Below, piece after piece: positions 48,001-57,790 of a stretch of 64,000 bases of DNA (position 1 is its first letter; each line of letters starts with the position of its first letter). Position numbers and translations under genes: made by a program. Under the pieces are notes generated by a model. It did not search any database. It saw only the letters and a list, made by a program, of their open reading frames with translations, and was not told the origin of the DNA. This DNA is from JAMXLO01 sp037201625 (lineage in GTDB: Bacteria; Pseudomonadota; Alphaproteobacteria; Acetobacterales; Acetobacteraceae), in assembly GCA_037201625.1 (NCBI GenBank), contig JBBCGR010000003.1:2232001-2296000 (forward strand). The letters run 5' to 3'.

Positions 48001-48727
48001 TCAGGGGGGGCAGCGGACCACCGCCATGGGCAGCGCCATATCGCTCCGCTTGAGATCGTAATTGTCGGCGTCGTCGAACCGGAGGGTCACCCGTGCCCGC
48101 GAGGTGGCGCCGCCCTGTGCGGGAACCCCAAGGACCAGGGTATCCGGGCTCGTCGTGACCACCTCGAATTCGATCAGGTCGACCGATTTGGAGCCGTTCC
48201 AGATCGGCTTGGCATAGCGGACGGCAACCCGCTGGCGGTTGCTCGATACCGTGATCGTCTGCGGATTCTCCGTGCACGACTGCATGAAGTCGAACTTCCA
48301 GCCCCATACGCCCGGGATCACCTTCAGCACGTCGAGGTTCGCCGGGACCCGCGGCGGCGGGACATTCGCCGCCATGGCCTGGACGTTGCGGTAGGTGAAG
48401 AATGCCGCGGCGATCCCGGCGAACAGGGTCACGCCGGCCGCCACCATGGTGACGCGCCGCCACCGCGGCAGCAGGTTTTCGATCGCCTGCTTGACCAGCG
48501 GCATCTCCTCGGATGGCTTGTTCGATTGCTGCTCGCCGGGCAGGTACCCGCTTCACCACCCTGCTCAGGTTGACCAATTCGTTCCGCTGGGCCGCTTCCA
48601 CCACGCCGTGGTCACGCCGCAGCCGGTGGACCATGGTGATGGCGACCAGCAGGCTCACCAGCGCGAGCAGCGTGACGGCGAGCGAGGCCACCGCGAAACC
48701 ACTCCATGCAGCAGAGAAAAAGGCCAA
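48001..48727 (-). CDS. Uncharacterised membrane protein (one frameshift)
   Basis: About 240 residues. First membrane segment AVASLAVTLLALVSLLVAIT followed by VHRLRRDHGVVEAAQRNELV; a break near 48545 leads to PSEEMPLVKQAIENLLPRW and a second membrane segment MVAAGVTLFAGIAAAFFTY. The rest (VNVPPPRVPANLDVLKVIP with VWGWKFDFMQSCTENPQTIT) is probably periplasmic and beta-rich. TTG 48727 is the start in frame. No family recognised. It is divergent from the enolase-superfamily gene across 212 bases with no visible feature. Confidence 0.65.
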
Positions 48728-48939
48728 GTCAGGTCACCGTGGATGGCTGGTTCGGGGGAGGCCGGACAATAATTGCGCTGCGTGGCGCGGGCAATCGTTG
48801 CACCGCCGCCGCGCGGCATTTCCCGGGCCATTCCCCATTGTTCCACTCCCTCCGATGCGCTTGAATCGGCGGCGCCAGGGCCGCCGCGGGGCCGCGAACC
48901 CGGCGTGTCGTCCCGGCGTCCGTCCGAGGAATGCATAGC

Positions 48940-50091
48940 ATGAAAATCACCCAGATCCGCGCCTATCCCCTGTCAGTGCCCTATGCGCAGCCACGCTGGA
49001 CCGCGCACGAACGGATGGAGCGGGATCAGCTCGTGCTGGTCGAGGTCCGCACCGACCAGGGCATCACCGGCCTGGGCGAGATCGCCGGCGGCCCGCAGAA
49101 GCTGATCTGCGAGCTGGTCGAACTGTTCGGCACTGTGGTCGCCGGGATGGATCCGCTCGGGCACACCGAGATCTGGCAGACGCTGTTCTCACTCACGTCG
49201 CCGCGGCCCGGCGGTGTCGGCGGCTGGGACGGCATGCCCGCGCCCCTGCCGCGCGGCCAGCGGCCGCAGGCCATGGCGGCGATCGGCGGCATCGACATCG
49301 CGCTCTGGGATCTGAAGGGCAAGGCCCTCGGCGTGCCGGTGTTCCGCCTGCTGGGCGGCACCCGCACCGAGGTGTTCACCTACGCGACCGCCGGCTACTA
49401 CCTGGAGAACGAGCCGCTGGAGCGCTGTGCCGAGGACTATGTGCGGTTCGTCGCCGATGGCTATCGGGCGGTGAAGCTGAAGACGGGCGCGCTCTCGCTG
49501 GCCGATGAGGTCACGCGGGTCCGCGCGGTGCGCGCGGCGATCGGCCCCGACGTGAAGCTGATGCTCGACATGAATGCGCCGTACGACGTTGCCGGCTGCA
49601 TCCGCTTTGCCGAGGCCGTGGCGCCCTACGACATCTTCTGGCTGGAGGAGCCGCTGCACTGGTATCTGCAGCCGGCCGACTATGTGCAGCTCGCCGCGGC
49701 CTCGCCGATTCCGCTCGCGCACGGCGAGCGGGAATGGCACCGCTACACGGTGCGCGACTTCATCGATTCGGGCGCCATCCGCTTCGTGCAGTTCGACTCG
49801 ACGCGCGCCGCCGGATTCACGGAATCGTTGCGCATCGCACATTATGCCGAACAGCGCGGCGTCGTGATCGCACCGCATTCTGCGCTGCATGTGCACGCGC
49901 ACCTGGTCTCCGCGTTCGGCGATGCCGCGTTCGGGGCCGAGGCGATCGGCGACCATGGGCGGCACCCGATCCATCACGGCATCCATCGCGGCGGCGCTGA
50001 AGTCCGCAACGGCATGGTGCACCTGACCGAGGCGCCCGGCTTCGGCATGGAGATCGACTGGAGCTTCGTCGAGAAGTACCGCACGGCATAG
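48940..50091 (+). CDS. Enolase-superfamily enzyme (mandelate racemase/muconate lactonizing type)
   Basis: 383-residue dehydratase or racemase acting on an acid sugar-like or hydroxy acid. MKITQIRAYPLSVPYAQPRW at the capping domain, AAIGGIDIALWDLKGKALGV typical of the family, AVKLKTGALSLADEV with the K-x-K base, then metal ligands Asp in LMLDMNAPYDVAGC, Glu in FWLEEPLHWY and Glu in LAHGEREWHRY, and the His base region in VVIAPHSALHVHAHLVS. ATG 48940 has AGG ten bases upstream; ATG 48931 is alternative. Substrate not predictable by eye. Confidence 0.92.
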   Translation: MKITQIRAYPLSVPYAQPRWTAHERMERDQLVLVEVRTDQGITGLGEIAGGPQKLICELVELFGTVVAGMDPLGHTEIWQTLFSLTSPRPGGVGGWDGMPAPLPRGQRPQAMAAIGGIDIALWDLKGKALGVPVFRLLGGTRTEVFTYATAGYYLENEPLERCAEDYVRFVADGYRAVKLKTGALSLADEVTRVRAVRAAIGPDVKLMLDMNAPYDVAGCIRFAEAVAPYDIFWLEEPLHWYLQPADYVQLAAASPIPLAHGEREWHRYTVRDFIDSGAIRFVQFDSTRAAGFTESLRIAHYAEQRGVVIAPHSALHVHAHLVSAFGDAAFGAEAIGDHGRHPIHHGIHRGGAEVRNGMVHLTEAPGFGMEIDWSFVEKYRTA

Positions 50092-50113
50092 CACCCGCAG
50101 CGTCCGCCGCCGC

Positions 50114-50473
50114 GTGCTGTCGGCATCGCTCTGGCTCCTGCTGGCAGCCGGCCTCTACGGCAGCCTGCTCGGCGCGCTGCACCTGCGCGCCGGCGGGACG
50201 CGGCCGGCATCCTGGCGGGCCTTGCCGCACGGTATCATCGGCCTCGCCGGCTTCGTCGTCCTGCTGCTGGCGCTGCGCGGGCCACCGCGCGGTCAGGCGA
50301 TGGGCGTCGCGGCATTCGGCGAGATCGCCGCGGTCCTGTTCGCCATCGCCCTCGCACTCGGCCTCGTGCTGCCCTTCCTGCGGCGGCGCGGCCTGGGACT
50401 GGCGATCGCCGTCCATGCCAGCGTCGCCATCGGCGGCATCGTCATCCTCGCCGCCTACGCGCTGGTGGGCTGA
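50114..50473 (+). CDS. Small membrane protein, four segments
   Basis: 119 residues from GTG 50114, 22 bases after the enolase-superfamily gene. Four hydrophobic stretches: SLWLLLAAGLYGSLLGAL, GIIGLAGFVVLLLALRG, FGEIAAVLFAIALALGLVLP and GLAIAVHASVAIGGIVILAA. No motif or family recognised. Probably cotranscribed with the upstream enzyme. Confidence 0.7.
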   Translation: MLSASLWLLLAAGLYGSLLGALHLRAGGTRPASWRALPHGIIGLAGFVVLLLALRGPPRGQAMGVAAFGEIAAVLFAIALALGLVLPFLRRRGLGLAIAVHASVAIGGIVILAAYALVG

Positions 50474-50480
50474 GGCGCGC

Positions 50481-50539
50481 AGCCCGTTGTCTGCCCGCGC
50501 GATTCACCGCCTCGACTGATCCACCTGCGCGGATCACGT
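50481..50539. repeat. Dispersed intergenic repeat, copy 3 (second half only)
   Basis: AGCCCGTTGTCTG is followed by GCGCGATTCACCGCCTC and ends CCACCTGCGCGGATCACGT. It matches the second hairpin block of copies 1 and 2 but lacks the first hairpin. It fills the 66-base gap between two convergent genes and touches the SDR stop codon. Confidence 0.7.
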
Positions 50540-51364
50540 CTATCCCGGTTCGACCGGCATCCGCGCAATGCCCAGCCAGGCGATCGGCACGCCTGCCTTC
50601 TCAGCCGCCTGCTCCGCCGGCAGCGAGCCGTCCCAGTCCATCGCCACGAAGCGCTGCGCCGTCACGCCGGCGGCGGCATCCGAGATCAGCCACAGCAGCG
50701 GCGGCACCATCACGTCGGGCTGCAGCATCTTCGCCGGATCGCCGGCCCCTTCGCCCACCAGCGGGGTGTTGGTGACGCCGCCGGGAACCAGCACGTTGCA
50801 GGTCACGCCGGTGCCTTTCAGGTCCGCCGCCAGCACCGCCATCGCCGCCTCGGCCGCCGCCTTGCTCGCGCCGTACAGCAGGTAGCCCTCGCGCACCATC
50901 GTCCCCAGGCTGGTGGTGACGGTGATCACCCGGCCGGTGCCCGCGCGCAGCATGTGCGGGACCACGGCGCGCGCCATCATGATCGGCGCGGTGGCGTTCA
51001 CCGTGAGGAAGCGCTGCCACTGCTCGGGCGTCACCTCCCAGAAGCGCAGCGGATTGCGCCGCTGGTCCGCCTTGATCGAGGCCTGGCCGATGCCGGCGTT
51101 GTTGACCAGCACGTCAATCTTGCCGAACCGGCCGAGCACGGCCGAGACCACCGCATCGAACGCATCGGGCCGAGCGAGGTCGGCGGGAACGGTCTGCATC
51201 GTGCCGGCCTTGTCGTGCACCGTCGCGGCCAGCGCCGCCAGCAGCGTCTCGTTGCGGTCAACCGCCGCGACGTCGATGCCGGCACCGAGCAGGCCCAGCG
51301 TCATCGCGCGGCCGATCCCGCTCGCCGCGCCCGTCACGATCGCGACCTTCTTGTCCGCTGCCAT
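50540..51364 (-). CDS. Short-chain dehydrogenase/reductase
   Basis: NAD(P)-dependent oxidoreductase of 274 residues. Nucleotide-binding VAIVTGAASGIGRAMTLGLL, NAG motif IDVLVNNAGIGQAS, catalytic Ser in VITVTTSLGTMV and the Y-x3-K of YLLYGASKAAAEAAMAV. A strong GGAGGA precedes ATG 51364. Substrate unknown. It lies behind the phoR-like gene on the same strand with a 201-base gap. Confidence 0.93.
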   Translation of the reverse strand: MAADKKVAIVTGAASGIGRAMTLGLLGAGIDVAAVDRNETLLAALAATVHDKAGTMQTVPADLARPDAFDAVVSAVLGRFGKIDVLVNNAGIGQASIKADQRRNPLRFWEVTPEQWQRFLTVNATAPIMMARAVVPHMLRAGTGRVITVTTSLGTMVREGYLLYGASKAAAEAAMAVLAADLKGTGVTCNVLVPGGVTNTPLVGEGAGDPAKMLQPDVMVPPLLWLISDAAAGVTAQRFVAMDWDGSLPAEQAAEKAGVPIAWLGIARMPVEPG

Positions 51365-51565
51365 GGCGATATCCTCCGGATTGCCCGGGGCAACTGTCGC
51401 GCGCAGCCGCCGGCGGCGCAATCGCGCCCGAGGCGGTTGCCGATGATCGCAGGTCCGGGGTCATGCGGACTGCGTGGTAGCCGCTGGTGCCTCCGTCATC
51501 GTCGCGCAAGCGGGGGGCGGGGCGGCGACGGCGCCTCCCGCTTCGCCACCTACTGTTCCCGCGAA

Positions 51566-52919
51566 CTACGCCTGCACGGGCGCGACGACAGGCTGCGTCG
51601 CCCGCCTGCGGCAGCCACACACTGACGGTGGTGCCGATCCCCTCCTCGCTCTCGATCGACAACTGCCCGCGATGGCGGTTCACGATGTGCTTGACGATCG
51701 CCAGCCCCAGCCCGGTGCCGCCGGCCGCACGCGACCTCCCGGTATCCACCCGGTAGAAGCGCTCGGTCAGCCGCGGCAGATGTTCGCGCGGGATGCCGAT
51801 CCCCTGGTCGGCGACACGCAGCACGATGCCGGGGCGTCCGGCCGCGGCCGCCACCTCCACCCGTATCGTGCCGTCGCGGCGGCCGTATTTCACCGCATTG
51901 TCGAGCAGGTTCTGCAGCACCTGCGTCAACTGGTCGGCGTCCCCGGTCACCATCGGCAGGTCGCCTGGCAGATGCAGGTCGATCTTGACCGCGCGATCCC
52001 GCAGCCGAGGCTCGAAGCCCGCCACCAGCCGCGTCACCAGCGCGCGCAGGTCCACGCTGGCCGACGGCACCTGGTGCTCGACCAGTTCGATGCGCGACAG
52101 GCTCAGCAGGTCGTCGATCAGCCGGTTCATCCGCGCCGCCTGCTCGCCCATGATGCCCAGGAATCGCTGTTGCGCAGGCGGATCGTCTGCCGCGGGACCG
52201 CGCAGCGTTTCGATGAAACCAATCAGCGAAGCCAGCGGCGTGCGCAGTTCGTGGCTGACATTGGCGACGAAGTCGGCCCGCATGCGCTCGACCGCGCGCT
52301 CGCGCGTACGGTCCGACAGCACCACCACGATGCGCCCGCCATCGGCGATCGGCGGGTCCATCGGCACCACGGCGGCGTGCACCTCGCGCGGCACCGGCAC
52401 CGGCAGCACCAGTTCCGCCGACTGCGTCTGGCCGGAGGCGAACGCGCGATCCAGCGCGGCGCGCAGGTCGGGATGCCGCAGCACCGCCGGCATCTCGCTG
52501 CCGAACGCCGAGCGCGCGGCAGAGTTGGCGCGCCGCACCGCGCGATCCGCCGCCAGCACGATCAGCGGATCGGGCAGCCGCTCCACCACCGTCGCATCGG
52601 CCCGGCGGAGTTGCTCGATCAGCGCCGTGCGGGCGGTGGCCCGGCGCGCCAGGCGCTCGAGGTCCACCCCGACGGCGTGCAGGCCGGGCAGCACGGGCAT
52701 CCTGCCGATCATCGGTTCGTCAGCCGCGATGCGGCGCGCCGTGTCGCGCAGGATGTCGATGTCGCGCACCCAGCGCACGGCCAGCGCCACCACGGCCAGC
52801 AGCGTCACGCCGATCGCGACCGCCACCGGTCCGGCCGGCGCCTGGCCGGTCGCCGCCAGGGCGCCCAGGGCCAGAACCGGGACTCCGGCGAGCGCCGCCG
52901 CAGCCCCCAGCATCCGCAT
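51566..52919 (-). CDS. PhoR-like sensor histidine kinase (one frameshift near the end)
   Basis: Membrane sensor kinase, about 450 residues. Two membrane segments (LAGVPVLALGALAATG, VAVAIGVTLLAVVALAV), a PAS-like region (VVERLPDPLIVLAADRAV), HisKA with the phospho-His in FVANVSHELRTPLASLIGF, then N-box LQNLLDNAVKYGRR, G1 VADQGIGIPREHLPRL and G2 GGTGLGLAIVKHIV. Near 51612 one extra G in GCGGGCG shifts the frame; corrected, it ends VWLPQAATQPVVAPVQA at 51566, whereas uncorrected it runs 300 bases into the SDR gene. No response regulator (phoB) lies beside it; the 2-base gap to the TerB-like gene indicates cotranscription. Confidence 0.9.
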
Positions 52920-52921
52920 CG

Positions 52922-53353
52922 CTATTTGCCGGGCTCGGCGCGCTGGTGCCTGGCACGCACGCCACGCTCGATCGCCGTCGCAACCATCGGATCGAGCCGC
53001 AATTCGCTGCGCACGAAATCGAGCATCTCCAGCGTCCGCTGCTGCGCCACCTGGCTCGCGGCGACCACCTCGCACGCCAGCGCGTAGGCGGTCTCGCGCA
53101 GCCTGGGCTCCAGCGCGCCCCGCATCAGCCGCGCCGCATGCCGCAGTCCATCGTCCTCGTTCAGCAGCGTCACCGCGGCGTCGCTCGCGATGTTGAGCTG
53201 ATCGGTGGTGAAATCGTGGAACACCGGCAGTGTCTGGACCTGACCGGCCATCACGCCGATCTCGCGATCCGTCATGCCGCCGTCGGCCGCGGCCACCAGG
53301 ACCATCGTCAGAATCAGTGCCTCGGGCGCATCGAGCGCCTCGCGCGCGCGCAT
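52922..53353 (-). CDS. TerB-like (tellurite-resistance domain) protein
   Basis: 143 residues, all helical in appearance. EALILTMVLVAAADGGMTDREIG shows the TerB pattern with acidic residues after a small-residue patch (shown in part: AAADGGMTDREI). TerB domains bind metal and occur in stress and phage-defence contexts. No other ter gene is near, so it may just serve the adjacent kinase. Stop is 2 bases before the phoR-like start. Confidence 0.7.
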   Translation of the reverse strand: MRAREALDAPEALILTMVLVAAADGGMTDREIGVMAGQVQTLPVFHDFTTDQLNIASDAAVTLLNEDDGLRHAARLMRGALEPRLRETAYALACEVVAASQVAQQRTLEMLDFVRSELRLDPMVATAIERGVRARHQRAEPGK

Positions 53354-53404
53354 CGTCGAACTCCGTGTTGCGTGCCGCGAACCTGATGGAAGCGGGAGTG
53401 CAGT

Positions 53405-56206
53405 TCAAGCACGCAGCGATTCATCCAGGAAAGCACGCGCTTGTTTGACCGCTTCGGCCAGCCCGACGCGCCGGACCGCAACGCCCGCGGGAAATGCCGA
53501 GAGCAGCCGCGACGGCGTCTGCCGGTCCAGGAGCACGAACACGCCGCGGTCGGTCGCGCGGCGGATCAGCCGCCCGAACGCCTGGCGCAGGCGAAGCCGT
53601 GCAATACGATCGTCATAACCCTTCGGATCGCCGTCCGAGAGATGCACGCGGCGTTCCCGATGGAGAATGTCGGGGCGCGGCCAGGGCACCTTCTCGAACA
53701 CCACCAGCCGCAGCGCGCGGCCCGGCACGTCGACGCCGTCGCGCATCGCGTCGGTGCCCAGCAGGCAGCTCTCTTCCTCGGTGCGGAAGATGTCGACCAG
53801 CGTGGCGTTGCCCATCGCATCGACGTGCTGGGCGTAGAGCGGGATGCCGGCCTGCTCGAGGTCCGGCGCGATGCGGGCATGCACCGCCTGCAGCCGGCGG
53901 ATCGCGGTGAACAGGCCAAGCCCGCCGCCGCCCGCCGCCAGGAACAGCGCGCGATAGGCCGCCGCAAGCTGGGCGATGTCGCCGCCTGCCACGTCGGTCA
54001 CGACGAAGGCACGGGTCTGCGCGGCATAGTCGAACGGACTGGCGACGGTGGCGCGGATCGCGGGCGACGGCAGATGCGGCGCGCCCACGCGGGCCTCCGC
54101 CGACAGCCAGGCGGCCTCGGTATCGGCGTCGCCGGCGTCGCGCAGCGTCGCGGAGGTGACCAGCAGCCCCTGAGCCGGCGCGGCGAGGGTGGCGGCGAAC
54201 GGGATGGTCGGATCCAGCCAATGGCGGTGCAGCCCAACATCGATCTCGCGCCCGCCCTCCACGCGCGCCAGGCGCAGGAACAGGATCTGGTGCGGCCTTG
54301 TGCCGTGCTCGCGCTGCTGCTCGGGCAAGGACTGGAGCATGGCCTGCCACGCCGACAGCGGCGCCAGAACGCGGCGGTTCAGCGAACGGCCGGCCGCCTC
54401 GATCCGGTTGCGCGTGGCGGCGTCCATGTCGTCCGCCTCCTCGTCGAGCCGCGCCAGCAGCCGCTCGCGCAGAGTAGCGGCCGGCAGGGCGATCCGTGCC
54501 ATCGCGCGCGCCAGCCGTTCCGCCGCCTCCGCCACACCCGGGCCGAGCGGGAAGACGTCGCATTCCAGCGCACCCCTGGCCGCTTCCGCATCGGCCGTCC
54601 GCGCCAGCAACTGGTGGCGGATCAGGTGGAGGAACGCCTCGGTCGGATTCGGCCGGCCGGCATCGAGGCCGCCGAGGTCGGGATGGTCGGTGCCGATGCG
54701 GCTCTGCCAGCCGGGGGCGGGCAGCGCGCGCGCCGCCTGCAGCGCGGCGTCGAGCGGCGCCTCCAGCATCGGGCGGGCGGCAACCAGTTCCTCGATCCGC
54801 CGCCGCAGGCCGCGGGCGCGCGACCGGCCGCCCTCCGCGCCCAGCAGCCAGCGGCGCAGTTCGGCCGTCTCCTGGCCGGACAATACGGCGGAGAAGGCGC
54901 TGTCCGCCGCATCGAACACATGGTGGCCTTCGTCGAACACGTAGCGGGTGGGCACGGCGTTGTCGTCCAGCCCGCCCCAGGCGGCCTGGGTCATCACCAG
55001 CGCGTGGTTGGCGACGACAAGCTGCGCGGTGCGGGCCCGGCGAATCGTGTGCTCGACGAAGCAGCGCCGCCAGTGCGGGCAGGCGGCATGGATGCACTCG
55101 CCGCGCCGGTCGGCCAGACCCCAGAGCGTGGCGGCGCCGAACAGTTCCGCCAGCCAGCCGGGCAGGTCGCCGCCCTGGATGTCGCCATCATCGGTCACCA
55201 GCGCCCAGCGCGCGACCAGGCCCAGCGGGATCACCGCGGCCGGCGCCAGGCCCGACATCGCCGGCGCGAGCGCGTCCTCGAGGTTCAGCAGGCAGAGGTA
55301 GTTCTCGCGCCCCTTGCGCACGACGACACGCTTGTGGCGCTGCGCGGGGTCGGGGAACAGGTGGGTCAGTTCGGCGTCGATCTGGCGCTGCAGATGGCGG
55401 GTGAAGGTGCTGATCCACACGCCGCCGTGGTTCTTCTCGGCCCACAGGCTGGCCGGCGCCAGGTAGCCGAGCGTCTTGCCCGTCCCGGTGCCGGCCTCGG
55501 CCAGCACGAGGTGCGGATCGCCGCGCGTCTCCCGCGGCGCGAAGGCGGCCGCGGCGGCCCCGGCGTAGTCCGCCTGGCCCGGCCGCTGTTCGGCGTGCGG
55601 CCCGAGCATGGCGGCCAGGCGGGAACGCGCCTCCGCCTCCGCCACCGGCAGCGACGAAGGGGGCGGCAGCGGCGCGGCATCCTCCCATTCGGGGAGGCGC
55701 TTCCAGACGCGGAGCGCCTCGTTCGAGGGTGCGGCGTCCGGCCGGCCCAGCGCCGCGGTGACGAACGGCGCCCAGCCCCAGCCGGCCTGCCCCATGCGCG
55801 CGGCCAGCCCGGCGGCGTCGCGGTTCAGCGCAACCTCCGCACCCTGCGCCAGGCGATGCAGCAGGGCGGCGACGAGTTCCGGCAGCAGCGCCGCCTCCGC
55901 CTCCAGCCCACCGTGCGGCAGGTCGAAGTCGAGCGCGAGCGCGAGGCCGCGGGGCGTCGGCGCCGCGGCGCGCGCCGGCAGGGCGAAGGCGAACAGTTCC
56001 AGCAGGTCGAAGGCCGGCGCGCCGCCAATCCCGAGGCGGCGGAACGTGGCGGGGGCGTGCACCAGGATCGGCGGCGGCAGGCTGCGCAGGCGGGCCGCGG
56101 CGGCGGCAGCCGGCAACACCAGCAACTCGCCGTCTGCGGTGAAGATCGCGGCGCGGCCGTGGCCGGCTACGACGGATGGTGCGTCTGGGAGGGAGATCCG
56201 CGCCAT
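53405..56206 (-). CDS. DinG/XPD-type ATP-dependent DNA helicase
   Basis: Superfamily 2 helicase with a probable 4Fe-4S cluster; 933 residues from ATG 56206 (MARISLPDAPSVVAGHG), with ATG 56224 as alternative. The first 200 residues are specific to the alphaproteobacterial type. Then LAEAGTGTGKTLGYLAPAS (Walker A), four Cys in NYLCLL and RGECIHAACPHWRRCF, YVFDEGHHVFDAAD (DEGH Walker B), LVTSATLRDAG (motif III), and LLGTDAMRDGVDVPGRALR with LRQAFGRLIRRATDRGVFVL (motifs V-VI). Open in one frame. Likely role in clearing DNA structures. Confidence 0.93.
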   Translation of the reverse strand: MARISLPDAPSVVAGHGRAAIFTADGELLVLPAAAAAARLRSLPPPILVHAPATFRRLGIGGAPAFDLLELFAFALPARAAAPTPRGLALALDFDLPHGGLEAEAALLPELVAALLHRLAQGAEVALNRDAAGLAARMGQAGWGWAPFVTAALGRPDAAPSNEALRVWKRLPEWEDAAPLPPPSSLPVAEAEARSRLAAMLGPHAEQRPGQADYAGAAAAAFAPRETRGDPHLVLAEAGTGTGKTLGYLAPASLWAEKNHGGVWISTFTRHLQRQIDAELTHLFPDPAQRHKRVVVRKGRENYLCLLNLEDALAPAMSGLAPAAVIPLGLVARWALVTDDGDIQGGDLPGWLAELFGAATLWGLADRRGECIHAACPHWRRCFVEHTIRRARTAQLVVANHALVMTQAAWGGLDDNAVPTRYVFDEGHHVFDAADSAFSAVLSGQETAELRRWLLGAEGGRSRARGLRRRIEELVAARPMLEAPLDAALQAARALPAPGWQSRIGTDHPDLGGLDAGRPNPTEAFLHLIRHQLLARTADAEAARGALECDVFPLGPGVAEAAERLARAMARIALPAATLRERLLARLDEEADDMDAATRNRIEAAGRSLNRRVLAPLSAWQAMLQSLPEQQREHGTRPHQILFLRLARVEGGREIDVGLHRHWLDPTIPFAATLAAPAQGLLVTSATLRDAGDADTEAAWLSAEARVGAPHLPSPAIRATVASPFDYAAQTRAFVVTDVAGGDIAQLAAAYRALFLAAGGGGLGLFTAIRRLQAVHARIAPDLEQAGIPLYAQHVDAMGNATLVDIFRTEEESCLLGTDAMRDGVDVPGRALRLVVFEKVPWPRPDILHRERRVHLSDGDPKGYDDRIARLRLRQAFGRLIRRATDRGVFVLLDRQTPSRLLSAFPAGVAVRRVGLAEAVKQARAFLDESLRA

Positions 56207-56478
56207 GTGCGGGAGAAGGAACACATGGTGGACTCCCTACAGGCTTTCGCCCGTGCCGCGCCAGCTTTCCCGAGCGGAGCCCGACAGGGCGCGATCGTTG
56301 TTTCACCTATAGGGGTCGGCCGCGTGCCGGCCAGCACGACTTCGTGCCGGGTCAGCAAAGCAAGACCCGGCACAGCAAGACGTGGTGGGTCGGGCCAGGC
56401 CATGCCATGACCTGGACCCTCGCTTCCCCGCCCGCAGGTCAGCGCCTGTGGGATGGTGGCCTGCTGGCTGGGGGTTCT

Positions 56479-57786
56479 CTACTGCGCGGCGACGCGGCTT
56501 TCGGCGAGTTCCGCGTCGACCGCCGCCTGCACCACCTCGAGCGTGCGCTTCACATCGGCCGCCTCGTGGGCGAGCGACACGTAGAACTTGCTCTCGCCCT
56601 TCAGGATGCGGCTCTCGCGGAACACCCGGTTGAAGCGCCGCTGCATCGCCGGGTCGGCGCGCAGCGTCGCGCGATAGTCGGCGACGTCGCCGGCCGCGTA
56701 GACGATATCGAACAGCGGCGGCACGCCGATCACCTGCGCCGGCAGGCCGGCCTTCTCCAGCATCCCCGTCATGCCCGCCATCAGTTCGCGGCCGGTCGCG
56801 AACACCTTGTCGTAGGCGCCGGGCCGGCGCAGCACCTCGAGCGTGGCCAGACCCGCCGCGGCGGCCACCGGATTGCCGGACAGCGTGCCGATCTGAGTCA
56901 GGAACTTCTCGTCGCCGGCGCGGCCGCGGTCGAACAGCGACATGATGTCCTCGCGCCCGGCGATCGCCGCCAGTGGGAAGCCGCCGCCGATGATCTTGCC
57001 CAGCGTGCACAGGTCCGGCGTCACACCGTAGAACTCCTGCGCGCCGCCATACGCGAAGCGGAAACCGGTCACCACCTCATCGAAGATCAGCGGAATGCCG
57101 TGTTCCGTGCAGGCTTCGCGCAGCGCCTGCAGGAAGCCGGGCTGCGGCGGCAGCAGGCGCTGGAACGGCTCCACGATCACGCCGCCCAGTTCCTCGGCGT
57201 GCTCGTGGATCAGGCTGGCCGCCATCACCGGATCGTTGAACGGCGCGATGATCATCGCCTCGCGCACGCTGTGCGGGATGCCGGGCGAATCGGGAACCGC
57301 CTGCGGGAAGTTGCCGGGCCGCTTGGGCGCCAGGCTCATGAGGCTGTAGTCGCTCATGCCGTGGTAGCCGCCCTCGAACTTGAGGATCTTCTCGCGGCCG
57401 CGGAACGCACGGGCGACGCGCATGGCATAGGCATCGGCCTCGGTGCCGCTGGAGACGAAGCGCACCTTCTCGGCACAGGCCACCGCGTCGACGATGGCGG
57501 CGGCCAGCTTGATGCCGTGCTCGTTGTTGGCGAAGAAGGTGGTGCCGAGCGGGATCTGCGCCTGCACGGCGGCCACCACGTCGGGGTGGCAGTGGCCGAT
57601 GAACATCGGGCCGGAACCGAGCAGGAAGTCGATATACTCGTTGCCGCTCACGTCCCACACACGCGCGCCGCTGCCCTGGCGGATGACGATGTCGCCTGGC
57701 AGGTTGCCGAAGCTGCCCGCCGGCAGCACCTGCTGCGCCAGATCGATCAGTGCCTGCTCTTCATCGCTGCGGATCCGCTCGCTCAT
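56479..57786 (-). CDS. PLP-dependent aminotransferase class III, glutamate-1-semialdehyde aminomutase-like
   Basis: 435 residues. YIDFLLGSGPMFIGHCHPDV, RFVSSGTEADAYAMRVARA, KFEGGYHGMSDYSLMSLAP, LIFDEVVTGFRFAYGGAQ and the PLP lysine in LCTLGKIIGGGFPLAAIAG are clear. It is longer and differs from HemL in details such as QEFYGVTPDLCTL, so it may be a catabolic or biosynthetic relative and not the heme enzyme. ATG 57786 (MSERIRSDEEQAL). First two upstream genes on the same strand are an acetyltransferase and an XRE-cupin regulator, probably one operon. Confidence 0.9.
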   Translation of the reverse strand: MSERIRSDEEQALIDLAQQVLPAGSFGNLPGDIVIRQGSGARVWDVSGNEYIDFLLGSGPMFIGHCHPDVVAAVQAQIPLGTTFFANNEHGIKLAAAIVDAVACAEKVRFVSSGTEADAYAMRVARAFRGREKILKFEGGYHGMSDYSLMSLAPKRPGNFPQAVPDSPGIPHSVREAMIIAPFNDPVMAASLIHEHAEELGGVIVEPFQRLLPPQPGFLQALREACTEHGIPLIFDEVVTGFRFAYGGAQEFYGVTPDLCTLGKIIGGGFPLAAIAGREDIMSLFDRGRAGDEKFLTQIGTLSGNPVAAAAGLATLEVLRRPGAYDKVFATGRELMAGMTGMLEKAGLPAQVIGVPPLFDIVYAAGDVADYRATLRADPAMQRRFNRVFRESRILKGESKFYVSLAHEAADVKRTLEVVQAAVDAELAESRVAAQ

Positions 57787-57790
57787 CGTC

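Noticed and set aside
51258..51565. C-terminal extension of the PhoR-like kinase into the SDR gene
   Set aside because: Arises from one extra G; the corrected frame stops at 51566 after a normal kinase end.
53441..56410. 989-residue plus-strand open frame
   Set aside because: It is the antisense shadow of the DinG-like helicase; composition is Arg/Gln/His-rich without domains.
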